From Limibacter armeniacum (GTDB taxonomy: Bacteria; Bacteroidota; Bacteroidia; Cytophagales; Flammeovirgaceae): DNA of 64,000 nt. Location of the stretch: contig NZ_JBAJNO010000009.1 in NCBI RefSeq assembly GCF_036880985.1, forward strand, positions 3,384,501 to 3,448,500, in the 5' to 3' direction. The position numbers and the translations under genes are program-made. The notes below the pieces were generated by a model. That model had not been told where the DNA came from and did not search any database. It saw nothing but the letters and a program-made list of their open reading frames with translations. Positions 10,507 to 19,102 of the stretch are shown here, piece by piece; position 1 is the stretch's first letter, and each line of letters begins with the position of its first letter.

Positions 10507-11139
10507 ATGGAAAGAAATCGAGCTCTGATATTTTTATGCTTGCTGTTGTGTCTTACACACATAAACTTGTTCGCACAAGATACAATAGAGGTTATGTATA
10601 ATGACAGTACCTTAAAAGCTAAGGGTATAATTGAAAATGGTTTAAAACAAGGTAAGTGGATAACTTATTACCCTGATGGCATCCGCAACGCAGTAGAGCA
10701 TTATCATGATGGTATACTAGACGGAGAATGCAGGTATTATGACTTTGAGGGAAAGCTGACAGATATTGAACAATGGGTTGGTGGATTGTTAGAGGGAGCC
10801 TCATTGAGCTTCTATCGAGATGGTAAGGTGAAAAAAGAAGGGAAGTATAAAAAAGGGACTTATACAGGAGAGTGGATGTTTTACTATCCAGATGGTAAGA
10901 TTGAGAGAAAAGGAGTATATGAACAAGGCTTTCCAGAAGGAGAGTGGATATTTTACTCAAAGGAAGGAACGGTTGCTTATAGAGGTGAATTTTTGAAAGG
11001 TAAGGAGGAAGGTCTTTGGCACTTTTTTGATAAGGAAGGAGTATTGGAGTATGAAGGGCATTACGAACAGGGAGAGCCTGTGGGTGAGTGGTATCGTTAT
11101 AACCGAAAGGGAAAAAAGAAACTCTTCAAAAAGTATTGA
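10507..11139 (+). CDS. Secreted MORN-repeat (YwqK-like) protein
   Basis: 211 aa from the ATG at 10507; an upstream in-frame start (10474) lies inside the rpoB terminator and is rejected. Residues about 1-25 are a signal peptide ending LFAQ. The rest is a run of about seven 22-25-residue repeats of the form GxWxxYYPDGKIExxGxYxxGxxEGEW, the MORN-variant repeat found in YwqK-like proteins. These repeats form an extended beta sheet; in Bacteroidota they are usually exported proteins of unknown function, and although some are annotated as antitoxins there is no toxin gene here. A hairpin overlaps the stop codon (11120-11145). Confidence 0.8.
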   Translation: MERNRALIFLCLLLCLTHINLFAQDTIEVMYNDSTLKAKGIIENGLKQGKWITYYPDGIRNAVEHYHDGILDGECRYYDFEGKLTDIEQWVGGLLEGASLSFYRDGKVKKEGKYKKGTYTGEWMFYYPDGKIERKGVYEQGFPEGEWIFYSKEGTVAYRGEFLKGKEEGLWHFFDKEGVLEYEGHYEQGEPVGEWYRYNRKGKKKLFKKY

Positions 11140-11145
11140 AGAGTT
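11120..11145 (+). terminator. Hairpin over the stop of the MORN gene
   Basis: Perfect 9-bp inverted repeat (11120-11128 with 11137-11145) containing the stop codon. There is no T run after it, so it is only a weak terminator candidate or an mRNA-end stabiliser. Confidence 0.4.
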
Positions 11146-11219
11146 TACTGATTCCTCTCGAAAAATCAAAGACTGTAAGGTCGTCGAATAGCATTATTAT
11201 ATTTAGATGTTGAAGGATA

Positions 11220-11387
11220 TTAAAAGTGTCCTGCAAACTTTCTCTTTACTTCGAGATAATTGCGTTCTTTTTCCTCTTCAACAAAAAGATCAAAGTTTTT
11301 TAAAGCAGCCTCAAATAGCTTTGCATATGATTTAGATGCTTTTGGAGCATTGCTTTTGATTTTATTAGTTGTAGTAGTATATGTCAT
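11220..11387 (-). CDS. Small basic protein, 55 aa, unknown
   Basis: A complete short frame on the minus strand, ATG at 11387 to TAA at 11220. The product begins MTYTTTTNKIKSNAPKASK and continues with SYAKLFEAALKNFDLFVEE and a charged amphipathic helix ending KRKFAGHF. The composition (Lys-rich, helical, no rare codons) looks protein-like, unlike the AT-rich low-complexity sequence on either side. It lies between the convergent MORN gene and era. I do not recognise a family. Function is unknown; it could be a small nucleic-acid-binding or regulatory protein, but that is a guess. Confidence 0.45.
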   Translation of the reverse strand: MTYTTTTNKIKSNAPKASKSYAKLFEAALKNFDLFVEEEKERNYLEVKRKFAGHF

Positions 11388-11607
11388 CGCTTTAACACTT
11401 TAATAAACACCATAAATTGTGGTCCAAAAGTCAAAAAGTTGAGCTTCTGCATTACTCTTATGACAATCGGGTCGCAAAAATGGACAAAAAAATCTAAAAA
11501 AAAACATTTAAAATGAATGAGTTGTTTTGTAATTAATTGATTATTAATGGTGTGAGTGTTCATTTTTTTAGGCTTTTTTCTGTGTGAGACCAAAATAGTG
11601 AAGTATG

Positions 11608-11640
11608 AAAAAAGCCAATACAAATAAATGTATTGGCTTA
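11608..11640 (-). terminator. Terminator of era
   Basis: 10-bp stem (11612-11621 with 11630-11639); on the minus strand it is followed by a T run. It lies about 30 bases past the era stop. Confidence 0.8.
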
Positions 11641-11671
11641 TCTATGGTATTTACAGGAAATGAAGACAAGG

Positions 11672-12553
11672 CTATTCCATATAGCCGAAACGTCTCAATT
11701 TGAAGTCATGGCTTCTCCAGTCTGGATCAACTTTTACATATTGCTCCAAGAATACTTTTTTCTGGAAGAAGGCTTCCATATCCTTTCGAGCCTGAGTACC
11801 AACTTTCTTCAGAGCTTGTCCTCCTTTTCCAATAACAATCGCCTTTTGTGATTTCCTTTCAACTACGATGTCAGCTCCAATTCTGATAATATCCGCTTCC
11901 TCTTTAAAGGTGTGAACCGTTACCTCACAGGCATAAGGTATTTCTTGTTCGAAATTCAGTAGAATTTTCTCACGGATAATCTCTGAAACGAAAAAGCGCT
12001 GAGGTTTGTCAGTCAGGTCTTCTTTGCTGAAGAAAGCAGGGTGTTCTGGAATATACTCCAGAATAGCATCCAGCAGGTGATCGACATTGAATTTATGTAA
12101 GGCTGAAATAGGTACAATTTCTTTTGGAGCAAGTGCTTCTTGCCAGAACTGCATCTTTTCAACAACTTTTTGTTGGTCAGCTAGGTCTATTTTATTGACA
12201 AGTAAGATAATTGGAATATCCATTTTTTTGAGTCGCTCAACGACTTCAGATTCATCAAACTTCTCAAAAATGTCGGTCACAAAAAGAATAACATCAGCAT
12301 CTTCAAGGGAGTTTTTAACGAAATCCATCATCGACTCCTGAAGCTTGTATTTAGGCTTGATGATACCAGGAGTATCTGAGTAAACGATTTGGTAGTCATC
12401 TTCATTGATGATACCCATGATGCGGTGACGAGTTGTCTGCGCTTTGGAAGTAATAATGGAAAGTCTTTCTCCCACCAAGTGGTTCATCAGAGTAGATTTT
12501 CCAACATTGGGTTTGCCAATAATGCTTACAAAGCCTGCTTTATGATTACTCAT
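11672..12553 (-). CDS. era: GTPase Era
   Basis: Essential GTPase that binds the 3' end of 16S rRNA and helps mature the 30S subunit. 293 aa, full length. G1 is GKPNVGKS at residues 13-20, G2 QTTRHRIMG, G3 DTPG at 60-63, G4 NKIDLAD near 120, G5 ISAL near 150. The C-terminal KH domain carries IVIGKGGQALKKVGTQARKDME and ends with the usual LRRFGY. It is transcribed alone on the minus strand with its own terminator; the next genes on that side are the plus-strand initiator tRNAs. Confidence 0.97.
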   Translation of the reverse strand: MSNHKAGFVSIIGKPNVGKSTLMNHLVGERLSIITSKAQTTRHRIMGIINEDDYQIVYSDTPGIIKPKYKLQESMMDFVKNSLEDADVILFVTDIFEKFDESEVVERLKKMDIPIILLVNKIDLADQQKVVEKMQFWQEALAPKEIVPISALHKFNVDHLLDAILEYIPEHPAFFSKEDLTDKPQRFFVSEIIREKILLNFEQEIPYACEVTVHTFKEEADIIRIGADIVVERKSQKAIVIGKGGQALKKVGTQARKDMEAFFQKKVFLEQYVKVDPDWRSHDFKLRRFGYME

Positions 12554-12675
12554 GGAATTTATTTAAATCTTTATTTTGTCAGAAAAATGCATGCGCTTTG
12601 GTAAGATTATCAAGTGGTTATCTTAATTTTTTGTTACAGATCTGTTAAGCGCAGACAAGCCAAGTTACAAATATA

Positions 12676-12707
12676 TTTGGTTTTCTTGAATTATCCTCAT
12701 ACCTTCG
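12676..12707 (+). promoter_or_regulatory. Predicted promoter of the tRNA-fMet cluster
   Basis: TTTG at 12676-12679, a 20-base spacer and TACCTTCG at 12700-12707 (seven of eight positions of the -7 element). Transcription would begin near 12714, about 58 bases before the first tRNA. Confidence 0.6.
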
Positions 12708-12771
12708 CACTGCGTTTGAGAGAAGCACGTATTATTCGTGTTATCAGAACTCAAAAATAGCATAACGATAG

Positions 12772-12847
<76 letters not shown>

Positions 12848-12894
12848 AGGCGTCTGACAGTTGGTCAGAAAAGCATCTTTAAAATACACTACAA

Positions 12895-12967
<73 letters not shown>

Positions 12968-13017
12968 CTAAGGCGTCTGACAGTTGGTCAGAAAAGCATC
13001 TTTAAAATACACTACAA

Positions 13018-13090
<73 letters not shown>

Positions 13091-13181
13091 CTAGCTTATC
13101 AAACAAACGGTTTGATAATATCTAGATGGCGATTGACTTTTTCTTAGAAAATCACTATCTTAATTAAAGATTACACTACAA

Positions 13182-13254
<73 letters not shown>

Positions 13255-13261
13255 CTAAAAC

Positions 13262-13297
13262 AAAAAGGTCAAGTCTTAAAAAAACTTGACCTTTTTT
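13262..13297. terminator. Bidirectional terminator after the tRNA-fMet cluster
   Basis: Stem of 13 bp (13262-13274 with 13284-13296) flanked by an A run and a T run, so it can stop the plus-strand tRNA transcript and the convergent minus-strand Rof-like gene ending at 13323. Confidence 0.85.
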
Positions 13298-13322
13298 ATT
13301 TTACAATACTGTGTCGCTTGAT

Positions 13323-13634
13323 TCAATCATAACCTAGGTTACAGTTCATACAGGCATTCCCGTAGCTGTCATACTCATCATAAGAAGGTCCCGGTTTACC
13401 GTCAAGTGCTATAATCTTATCCAGTCTCACTTCTTTGCCTCCAATTAATGCATGCTCTCCATTGTTATTGGTGACCATGTCAATGATGGATCCTTTTGCA
13501 TCTTCCAGATTATTATCAGGATCAAAATAAAATACCTTGATATGCTTTTTCTGTGTTGCAAGTGCTATTACTTGTTCACGAAAATCATGGTCTACGGGTA
13601 AATAGCTTTCCTTATACATAGTTGACATACTCAT
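13323..13634 (-). CDS. Rof-like (Rho-binding antiterminator family) small protein
   Basis: 103 aa from the ATG at 13634, chosen because AAAGG lies 7 bases upstream; later ATGs at 13628 and 13619 are also possible. The middle of the protein resembles E. coli Rof/YaeO, the small Sm-fold protein that binds Rho and blocks termination: YLPVDHDFREQVIALATQKK at the N-terminus, a beta-rich core with LEDAKGSIIDMV, then EVRLDKIIAL, compared with the family pattern of a short helix, an A-x-D-L/M-V strand and E-L/V-R-L-D-K-I. The C-terminal tail carries CMNC, not part of the usual domain. The match is by eye and distant; an RNA-binding Sm-like protein of another role is the alternative. Confidence 0.5.
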   Translation of the reverse strand: MSMSTMYKESYLPVDHDFREQVIALATQKKHIKVFYFDPDNNLEDAKGSIIDMVTNNNGEHALIGGKEVRLDKIIALDGKPGPSYDEYDSYGNACMNCNLGYD

Positions 13635-13696
13635 AATAAAACCTTTATGAAAGAAACAAGATAGGGAAAGGCTTTGTTTGTATGACGCATTAACCA

Positions 13697-13725
13697 TAAA
13701 AAAACGGACAGCAGTCACTGTCCGT
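13697..13725 (-). terminator. Terminator of the helical exported protein gene
   Basis: 8-bp stem (13704-13711 with 13718-13725) followed on the minus strand by seven T. It lies about 30 bases past the stop at 13753. Confidence 0.8.
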
Positions 13726-13752
13726 GTGTATTTATGAACTATACTTCTGAAT

Positions 13753-14229
13753 TTAGATACCGAGAATTTTATTGATAGCCTGTTGGGTTAAGTGACCATT
13801 TTCATCCACTAGGCTAGTGCCTTCCAATGCATCGCCAAGTTGTTCTCCCATGTCAACTTCCTTCAGTGTGTTTTCTTGCCATTCATGAAGTTTTTGGAAA
13901 TCGTCTTTTCCAAGTAGGTCCTTCATGCCTTTTTTACGCTCTTTAGCTGCATCTTTAACCATAGAAACTTTATCATCAGGAGATGCATCACTCTGATCGA
14001 TTTCATTGATTCGGTTTACCAGATCGCTGTTCATTTCCTTCATCTGGGAGGTTTGAGTATCATCGAGACTAAGGTTAGTATTAGCCCATTCTTCGAGATT
14101 GGAAACGTGTTTGCTTATCATGTCAGTGGCTGACATTACGCCTTCAGCACCTCTGGTTTGAGAGAATCCAAAGTTGACTGTCAACAGGCAAATGCAGATG
14201 GCAGTCAAGGTTACTTTGAGTAGTTTCAT
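13753..14229 (-). CDS. Exported helical protein, unknown
   Basis: 158 aa from the ATG at 14229; the frame extends 12 codons further, but MKLLKVTLTAICICLLTVNF gives a clean signal peptide ending GFSQ. The mature part is almost entirely predicted helix, rich in Asp, Glu, Lys, Met and Gln (NTNLSLDDTQTSQMKEMN, KDAAKERKKGMKDLLGKDD), and its layout recalls small periplasmic helical proteins of the Spy/CpxP kind, with a motif LSLDDTQ-x-x-QM close to LTxxQ. This is only a resemblance; function unknown. It stands alone with its own terminator and is divergent from the DUF3347 lipoprotein. Confidence 0.6.
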   Translation of the reverse strand: MKLLKVTLTAICICLLTVNFGFSQTRGAEGVMSATDMISKHVSNLEEWANTNLSLDDTQTSQMKEMNSDLVNRINEIDQSDASPDDKVSMVKDAAKERKKGMKDLLGKDDFQKLHEWQENTLKEVDMGEQLGDALEGTSLVDENGHLTQQAINKILGI

Positions 14230-14466
14230 AGTAATTGAAAGTTTTGTAATACACTTCATTTTCAAGGGGTAGTACAGTTTTTTAGCTCTTGAAAATGTTA
14301 TACATTCTTTAAATTTACTGATAGTGAGTGAGATAGAGTATGTGTAAAGTCATTTTTTGAGATGAACATAAGTTTTTGTCAGATACTTGAGAATGGCATT
14401 TTAACCATATTCTGTTTCTCTGCTTATATTGCGATACAAACGATAGTGACTATTAAATAATTAAAG

Positions 14467-15033
14467 ATGAAACTGAACCGACTATTCAAATTATTACTTC
14501 CAGGGATTGTGGTACTATTGGGCTTCACTGCTTGTGGCAGTGAGTCGAAAGATACACATCATGAAGGGCATGACCATCAGCATGAAACAGTACCGGCACA
14601 AGCTGAGGATATAGCTGAAACACCTGTAGCTAAGATTTCCAATGAACAAGTACAAGTGTTACTGGATGGATATTTACCAATTAAGGATGCCTTGGTGAAA
14701 ACTGATGCTAAGGCTGCTCAAAAAGCAGCAAGTGAATTTGCAGAAAAGTTGTCTGAAGAAGCATTTGCTGCGATTAAGGATGTAGCAGGTCAGGTAGCAG
14801 CGACTGATGATGTGGAAGCTCAGCGCACAAGTTTTGAGGTGCTTTCAGAAAAAGTTTATGAAGTAGTAAAAACAGCTGATGTAACAGCTCCTATTTATAA
14901 ACAATACTGCCCAATGGCTTTTGATAATAAAGGCGCTTTTTGGTTGAGCAGTGAAAAAGAAATTAGAAACCCATATTTTGGTGATAAAATGCTGACATGT
15001 GGTATGGTTAAAGAGACTATTGCTAAGCAGTAA
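14467..15033 (+). CDS. DUF3347 lipoprotein with His-rich N-terminus
   Basis: 188 aa lipoprotein: signal peptide with lipobox LGFTAC (Cys about residue 23), then a metal-binding-like stretch HHEGHDHQHE. Residues about 55-185 match DUF3347, recognised by the C-terminal block YCPMAFDNKGAFWLSS and IRNPYFGDKMLTCG. DUF3347 occurs alone or fused to CusB-like metal-efflux adaptors in Bacteroidota and is thought to handle copper or other heavy metals in the periplasm; the His-rich segment and the conserved Cys/Met residues fit that. No efflux genes are adjacent. A terminator follows. Confidence 0.8.
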   Translation: MKLNRLFKLLLPGIVVLLGFTACGSESKDTHHEGHDHQHETVPAQAEDIAETPVAKISNEQVQVLLDGYLPIKDALVKTDAKAAQKAASEFAEKLSEEAFAAIKDVAGQVAATDDVEAQRTSFEVLSEKVYEVVKTADVTAPIYKQYCPMAFDNKGAFWLSSEKEIRNPYFGDKMLTCGMVKETIAKQ

Positions 15034-15040
15034 TCAATTC

Positions 15041-15077
15041 AAATAGCCTTTCCCTTAAGATGGAAGGCTATTTTTTT
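15041..15077 (+). terminator. Terminator after the DUF3347 gene
   Basis: 12-bp stem with one bulged T (15041-15053 with 15062-15073) and a T run. It covers the upstream in-frame ATG of the next gene, which is why the later start at 15090 is chosen there. Confidence 0.8.
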
Positions 15078-15089
15078 ATAACAATCAAC

Positions 15090-15464
15090 ATGGAAAAAAA
15101 TGTATTAGGTACTAAACTTATGCCTTGCTGCTACTCACCTAGAACTGGTTTCTTCCGTGATGGCTATTGCTCAACAGGTCCAGAAGATAGGGGAGCACAT
15201 GTGGTTTGTGCAGTGATGACTGAGGCGTTTTTACAGTTTTCTGTCTCTAAAGGAAATGACTTGATTACACCAATACCCGCCTACCAGTTTCCGGGACTAA
15301 AAGAAGGAGACAAGTGGTGTCTGTGTGTATTAAGGTGGAAAGAGGCTTTAGAAGCAGGTGTAGCGCCACCGTTACTGTTGGAGTCTACTCATGAAGCTGC
15401 TTTGGAGTTTGTCACCTTTGAGGAATTAAAGTTATATGCCTTGGATACGGAGAACCTTGAATAA
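15090..15464 (+). CDS. DUF2237 family protein
   Basis: 124 aa from the ATG at 15090; a start at 15060 would fall inside a terminator. The family blocks are easy to see: NVLGTKLMPCCYSPRTGFFRDGYC, STGPEDRGAHVVCAVMT, FLQFSVSKGNDLITP, FPGLKEGDKWCLCVLRW and the C-terminal APPLLLESTHEAAL. DUF2237 proteins are small cytoplasmic proteins with several conserved Cys; their biochemical role is not established. Length is typical. Confidence 0.85.
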   Translation: MEKNVLGTKLMPCCYSPRTGFFRDGYCSTGPEDRGAHVVCAVMTEAFLQFSVSKGNDLITPIPAYQFPGLKEGDKWCLCVLRWKEALEAGVAPPLLLESTHEAALEFVTFEELKLYALDTENLE

Positions 15465-15510
15465 TGAGTTTGTAAATGTTTATATTTGTTAGTTGACAAA
15501 AGAAACAAAG

Positions 15511-15699
15511 ATGAACAGGTTAAAGAAGTGGTTACTATTCGGTGTGGGCATTTTTATGCTGATTGGACTTTTAGGTTTTTCAACGGATCTAAGAGCACGA
15601 CTGTATTGGATGTGGTATCACCCTCAGCCTGTAGACGTTCAAACTCATTCTTTTGAAGCTTGGGCTGTTGAGCATGATACCCTGAATACACAGCCTTAG
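15511..15699 (+). CDS. Small single-span membrane protein, unknown
   Basis: 62 aa from the ATG at 15511 (a TTG six codons upstream is possible). Residues about 7-26 (WLLFGVGIFMLIGLLGFS) form one membrane helix, followed by a short polar tail. The stop overlaps by 4 bases the stop of the convergent porin gene. No family recognised; the size, start and sensible membrane topology make it a likely real gene, but this rests on weak evidence. Confidence 0.45.
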   Translation: MNRLKKWLLFGVGIFMLIGLLGFSTDLRARLYWMWYHPQPVDVQTHSFEAWAVEHDTLNTQP

Positions 15700-16898
15700 A
15701 ATTTTTTGAATATTTTATTGGTGCTTAAAGACCAGTTAAAGTTATAGGTTATCCCAATAGTGTAGACATTAGGGTCTTCTGAACCATTGGTGGTGACACT
15801 GTTACTGAATTTTACTTCTGAATAAATAAAGACATCTGGTACAGGACGGTATTCACCTGCTATGACATAGTATTCAAGCTTTGTGTCAGCGTCAGCACCT
15901 ACAGATAGTGGGTCGTCTTTTGGATCTAAATAGTTTATTCCCCCATAAATATCGAAATGTCTGGTGAGCCTGTACCTAAGGTAGATTTCTAGTCCTTGGG
16001 CAGGCAAGATGTAAACATTCTGAACATCTTGGTCTTCTGTTTCCTTACTTAATACGGAGCTTCCTACAAACAACTCATCATTGGCATTCATATAAGTAAT
16101 AGCTCCATAAAACCTGTCAGTCTGGTAACGTACCCCTACAACTAGGGATCGTATATATTCATGTTCAGAGACATTAATAGACAGACTATCCAACTCATCG
16201 ACAAATTCAGCGAAGTTTACAGCAGAGCCGATAAGTAAGCCATTTGGAAAGTTATAATGTAAACAGGCAGCATAGTTTTCAGATGAGCCATTTAGCTGTG
16301 TTTGAAGTCCTATTCCGAGGTTTCCAATCTTGTTTCTATACATAATCGCTTTGGCAGCACGCCCTGTACCTTCAAGACCTCCATCGGTAAATGGGTTGTA
16401 AGTACCACTTGCTTGCCCACCAAAAACATTGAAGTTGTCAGTAACTCCAGCTACATCGTAATAAACACCCCATCTTTTTCCTAAGATTAACTCACCATAT
16501 TTGGCAAGTTTGACACCAAGGTATCCTTGTCTGGTAGTGAAAGGATCATCTTTGTCATCAAAGAAAGAATCGGCATTTGGAGAACCACCATTGGCATTCA
16601 ACTGCACATTGTTGTCTACAATGTTGACACCCCATTCAAAGTGGGCGATAACAGCTATGTCTTTATGTCCTAACACACCTTTATTTACCTTGAAACCGAT
16701 CCATGACACGTTGTCCTGAACCTCAATGTTTTCATCGTAATAAGCTGTCAATGTTCGGGCATTGCCATAGAAATACAGTGAATCATGTATGATGATATTA
16801 TCAGTCCGATTCTGAAGGTCTTCTTGTGTATAGCCTTTAGGTAAGTTGAGGAGAAAAAAAGAGGCACACAGCGAAAAGAGTAGGTATAGCTTTTTCAT
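15696..16898 (-). CDS. Outer-membrane porin (gram-negative porin fold)
   Basis: 400 aa from the ATG at 16898, which gives a clear signal peptide (MKKLYLLFSLCASFFLLNLP, ending YTQ). The mature protein is a beta barrel: repeated amphipathic strands, GNARTLTAYYDEN at the start, the general-porin motif GYLGVKLAKYGELILGKRWG (about residue 140), DGGLEGTGRAAKAIMYRN, and a terminal Phe for outer-membrane insertion. It resembles the OmpC/OmpF-type porins found in Bacteroidota, which allow passive entry of small solutes; substrate unknown. Alone on the minus strand. Confidence 0.75.
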   Translation of the reverse strand: MKKLYLLFSLCASFFLLNLPKGYTQEDLQNRTDNIIIHDSLYFYGNARTLTAYYDENIEVQDNVSWIGFKVNKGVLGHKDIAVIAHFEWGVNIVDNNVQLNANGGSPNADSFFDDKDDPFTTRQGYLGVKLAKYGELILGKRWGVYYDVAGVTDNFNVFGGQASGTYNPFTDGGLEGTGRAAKAIMYRNKIGNLGIGLQTQLNGSSENYAACLHYNFPNGLLIGSAVNFAEFVDELDSLSINVSEHEYIRSLVVGVRYQTDRFYGAITYMNANDELFVGSSVLSKETEDQDVQNVYILPAQGLEIYLRYRLTRHFDIYGGINYLDPKDDPLSVGADADTKLEYYVIAGEYRPVPDVFIYSEVKFSNSVTTNGSEDPNVYTIGITYNFNWSLSTNKIFKKF

Positions 16899-17378
16899 GG
16901 GGAAATTTCTGAAAAGTAAGTAGGGAAGCTTAAATGGGGTTGATAAAAGCAAAAAACCTTACGTAAGGTTTGTAGAATTTAATTAATCATCTTCTAAAAA
17001 CAGCCATCTCCTCATAAGTTCCGAGAAAAGTAAAAACTAAATAGGGGAATTATGCAACAACGTATTGATGCAAATCTTCCTAACACTCTATGCGGACAGT
17101 TATCAGACTAATTATTATGGGGATAATTCAATATGTATGTCAACTTACGGTAGTGTATAGATATAATCAGTTTTAATAATTCAATTATTTTATTTGTGGG
17201 CACATCTTTGTAATTTATTTGAAGACAGCAACACAGCTAAATCATTTCTGATATTACTCGAGTGCCGCTACCGTTGGCTTTGCAAACACTTGCAAAAGCT
17301 TTCAAAGGTTTTTTACCTGCAAAACCCGTTGCAGGCAACCTCATCACTCATTTCACAAAAACCTTTAATCCAATCCGA
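16899..17378. other. 480-base intergenic region with one hairpin
   Basis: AT-rich region between the divergent porin and the small membrane protein gene. It holds a palindrome around 17177 and a 7-bp hairpin at 17316-17335 in the leader of the downstream gene, flanked by GGTT/AACC that could lengthen the stem. No convincing promoter box or coding frame is seen. Confidence 0.4.
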
Positions 17379-17741
17379 ATGAAAACCCGAAGACCGATTG
17401 ACCTCAACCACTACCGTAACTTGCAACGCTCAGGCAAAACGTACATTGAAATTCGTAGAATCATGGAATCTGAAGGATATCTTTCTGAAGAAATCTCAGA
17501 TACCATAAGGCAAATTGATGACGAAGTACTCGAAAGGGTATTAGCAGCTGCAAACCGACCACCTCGCATCAATTTTATAACAGTAGGTATTCCATTATTA
17601 ATTATTGGACTTCTATTGAGTCTATATGCTGTTTCGGAAGGAAGTCCAGTCTTGAGAGCATGGGGTTTCTCAGCAGCTTTTTCTGCTGTATTTATGCTTT
17701 TGCTGGAGTATAGGAACAGACGACGTTCAAAAGAGTCCTGA
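17379..17741 (+). CDS. Small two-helix membrane protein, unknown
   Basis: 120 aa from the ATG at 17379. The open frame extends 39 codons further upstream but that part is poor in coding character and overlaps the leader hairpin. The N-terminal 70 residues are polar and helical (IDLNHYRNLQRSGKTYIEIR), followed by two membrane helices at about residues 70-90 (FITVGIPLLIIGLLLSLYAV) and 95-112, and a basic tail RNRRRSKES, predicting both ends in the cytoplasm. No family recognised. Confidence 0.6.
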   Translation: MKTRRPIDLNHYRNLQRSGKTYIEIRRIMESEGYLSEEISDTIRQIDDEVLERVLAAANRPPRINFITVGIPLLIIGLLLSLYAVSEGSPVLRAWGFSAAFSAVFMLLLEYRNRRRSKES

Positions 17742-17755
17742 AAAAATGTAAGCAC

Positions 17756-17791
17756 CAACTATATGATGTGTTGCAGCACATCATATAGTTG
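17756..17791. terminator. 15-bp perfect inverted repeat between convergent genes
   Basis: Left arm 17756-17770, loop 17771-17776, right arm 17777-17791, no mismatch. It contains the stop codon of the minus-strand gene ending at 17781. A T run follows on the minus side after a short gap; none on the plus side. A bidirectional terminator or mRNA-end structure. Confidence 0.6.
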
Positions 17792-18893
17792 TTACATCAC
17801 TTGGAAGATCATCCGTATCTCCCGTATACCTTTCTGTCGTTATGACCTGTCCTGTTTCCTCTTTTTCTTTCTTTTCTCTCAGTTTCCATTGTTGGACTTT
17901 GACCTGAGCGATCAGAATGTCGATTACTTTGGAGGTGATATCTACAAATGTGTCATTCAATTTTCCATTCTCTTCATCTGTCAGAATATAATCCACAGCC
18001 TTGTCTACGATCTCTTCAATCATCTGTTTATTTTTAGCTGTAGAGACATCTGTGAAAAGACCTTCAATTACATTGAACACAATTTCCCCAATTGCATGCT
18101 CTAACCTGCCTGTGATGTAACTTCCTACCAACGGTACTTTGTTGATATCCTGAATTTCACTGTTGTCATTCACAGCTTCTTTGATTACATCATCAATGTA
18201 TTCTTTTGCTTCGTCCTTGTATTCGTTATAAGCTTTTTCTGTTGCAATACTTACCTTTTCTGATGCCCATTGGATGATTTCGGTCTTATGGGGTTTTATA
18301 ACATCGTTAATGATTTGATCTGTGACATTGTTGCCTGATTGGATTTCAGCTTTGATGCCTTGTAGAATATTGACCACCACTCGATCAGTGATCTCTTCCA
18401 TAATAATGTTGTAGTAATGAACCACCGTACGCACGATGTCACTCTTGTATAAGTTGATGATGCCTAGGTTGTGCCAACGGTATAGAATAGCTAAAAAACG
18501 GAGGAGTCTGAGCCAACGGAAGCTATCAAAAGGTAAACTACCTAATAAGTCATAGAAGTGAAGAACAGGGTAGAAAAACCACTTGTCATAAGTCTTCTTC
18601 CTGACTGCGATAATCCAGCTGATAAAAAACTCTGAAAGGTAGATGACAACGAAGATACCGTCAATCAGGTTGAAGTTTTCATAAATATTATCATGATAAA
18701 GATAATAGAAGGATGGTAGGTATTCCTGAAGTATGTCTTGTACCCATTCATTGGAAAAAAAGCCGTTAAAAAAAATGAGAACGAGGTTGACAGAAAGCAA
18801 GGTGAGCATTACAATGTCAACGAGCAACTGCTTACCTTCTTCTCCCTCGGTAAGGTGAAACTTAAGTGTTTTGATCAGTTTTGTGGTAAACAT
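17781..18893 (-). CDS. Voltage-sensor-like membrane protein without a pore
   Basis: 370 aa. The first 150 residues look like the voltage-sensing half of a Kv-type channel: S1 about 23-45, S2 about 76-97 (with Glu88), S3 about 106-121 containing FYDLLGSLPF, and an S4-like helix with Arg at 126, 129, 132 and 139 (FRWLRLLRFLAILYRW). After S4 there is no S5, no selectivity filter and no S6. Instead about 200 residues of charged amphipathic helix follow (EKVSIATEKAYNEYKDEAKE, EEIVDKAVDYIL) resembling membrane-peripheral bundles of DUF445 type. Database tools may call it an ion transporter, but transport is not supported. It may be a voltage- or lipid-sensing regulator; that is inference. Confidence 0.6.
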   Translation of the reverse strand: MFTTKLIKTLKFHLTEGEEGKQLLVDIVMLTLLSVNLVLIFFNGFFSNEWVQDILQEYLPSFYYLYHDNIYENFNLIDGIFVVIYLSEFFISWIIAVRKKTYDKWFFYPVLHFYDLLGSLPFDSFRWLRLLRFLAILYRWHNLGIINLYKSDIVRTVVHYYNIIMEEITDRVVVNILQGIKAEIQSGNNVTDQIINDVIKPHKTEIIQWASEKVSIATEKAYNEYKDEAKEYIDDVIKEAVNDNSEIQDINKVPLVGSYITGRLEHAIGEIVFNVIEGLFTDVSTAKNKQMIEEIVDKAVDYILTDEENGKLNDTFVDITSKVIDILIAQVKVQQWKLREKKEKEETGQVITTERYTGDTDDLPSDVTTI

Positions 18894-19102
18894 GATATGT
18901 ATGTTCTACAGGTCAGGTCTGTCTGCGGAACTGACACAGAAAGTAAATCTTAAAAATTGAAATAGATTGGATAAGCACAAAATTGTAAAAATTTATTCCA
19001 ATTTTTTATTTTTCTGACCAATTATGTTTGAAATAACTACTCCTTGGGAAGAGTTTTAGGATATAACCTTTTCCATACAATTTTTAATTCGTATAAGTTG
19101 GT

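Noticed and set aside
10507-11139. YwqK antitoxin of a toxin-antitoxin pair
   Set aside because: MORN-repeat proteins are often labelled this way, but it has a signal peptide and no toxin gene is adjacent.
11384-11623. Minus-strand 79-codon frame
   Set aside because: Overlaps the era terminator and AT-rich spacer; composition not protein-like.
17781-18893. Potassium channel
   Set aside because: Sensor-like helices are present but there is no pore helix or selectivity filter after S4.
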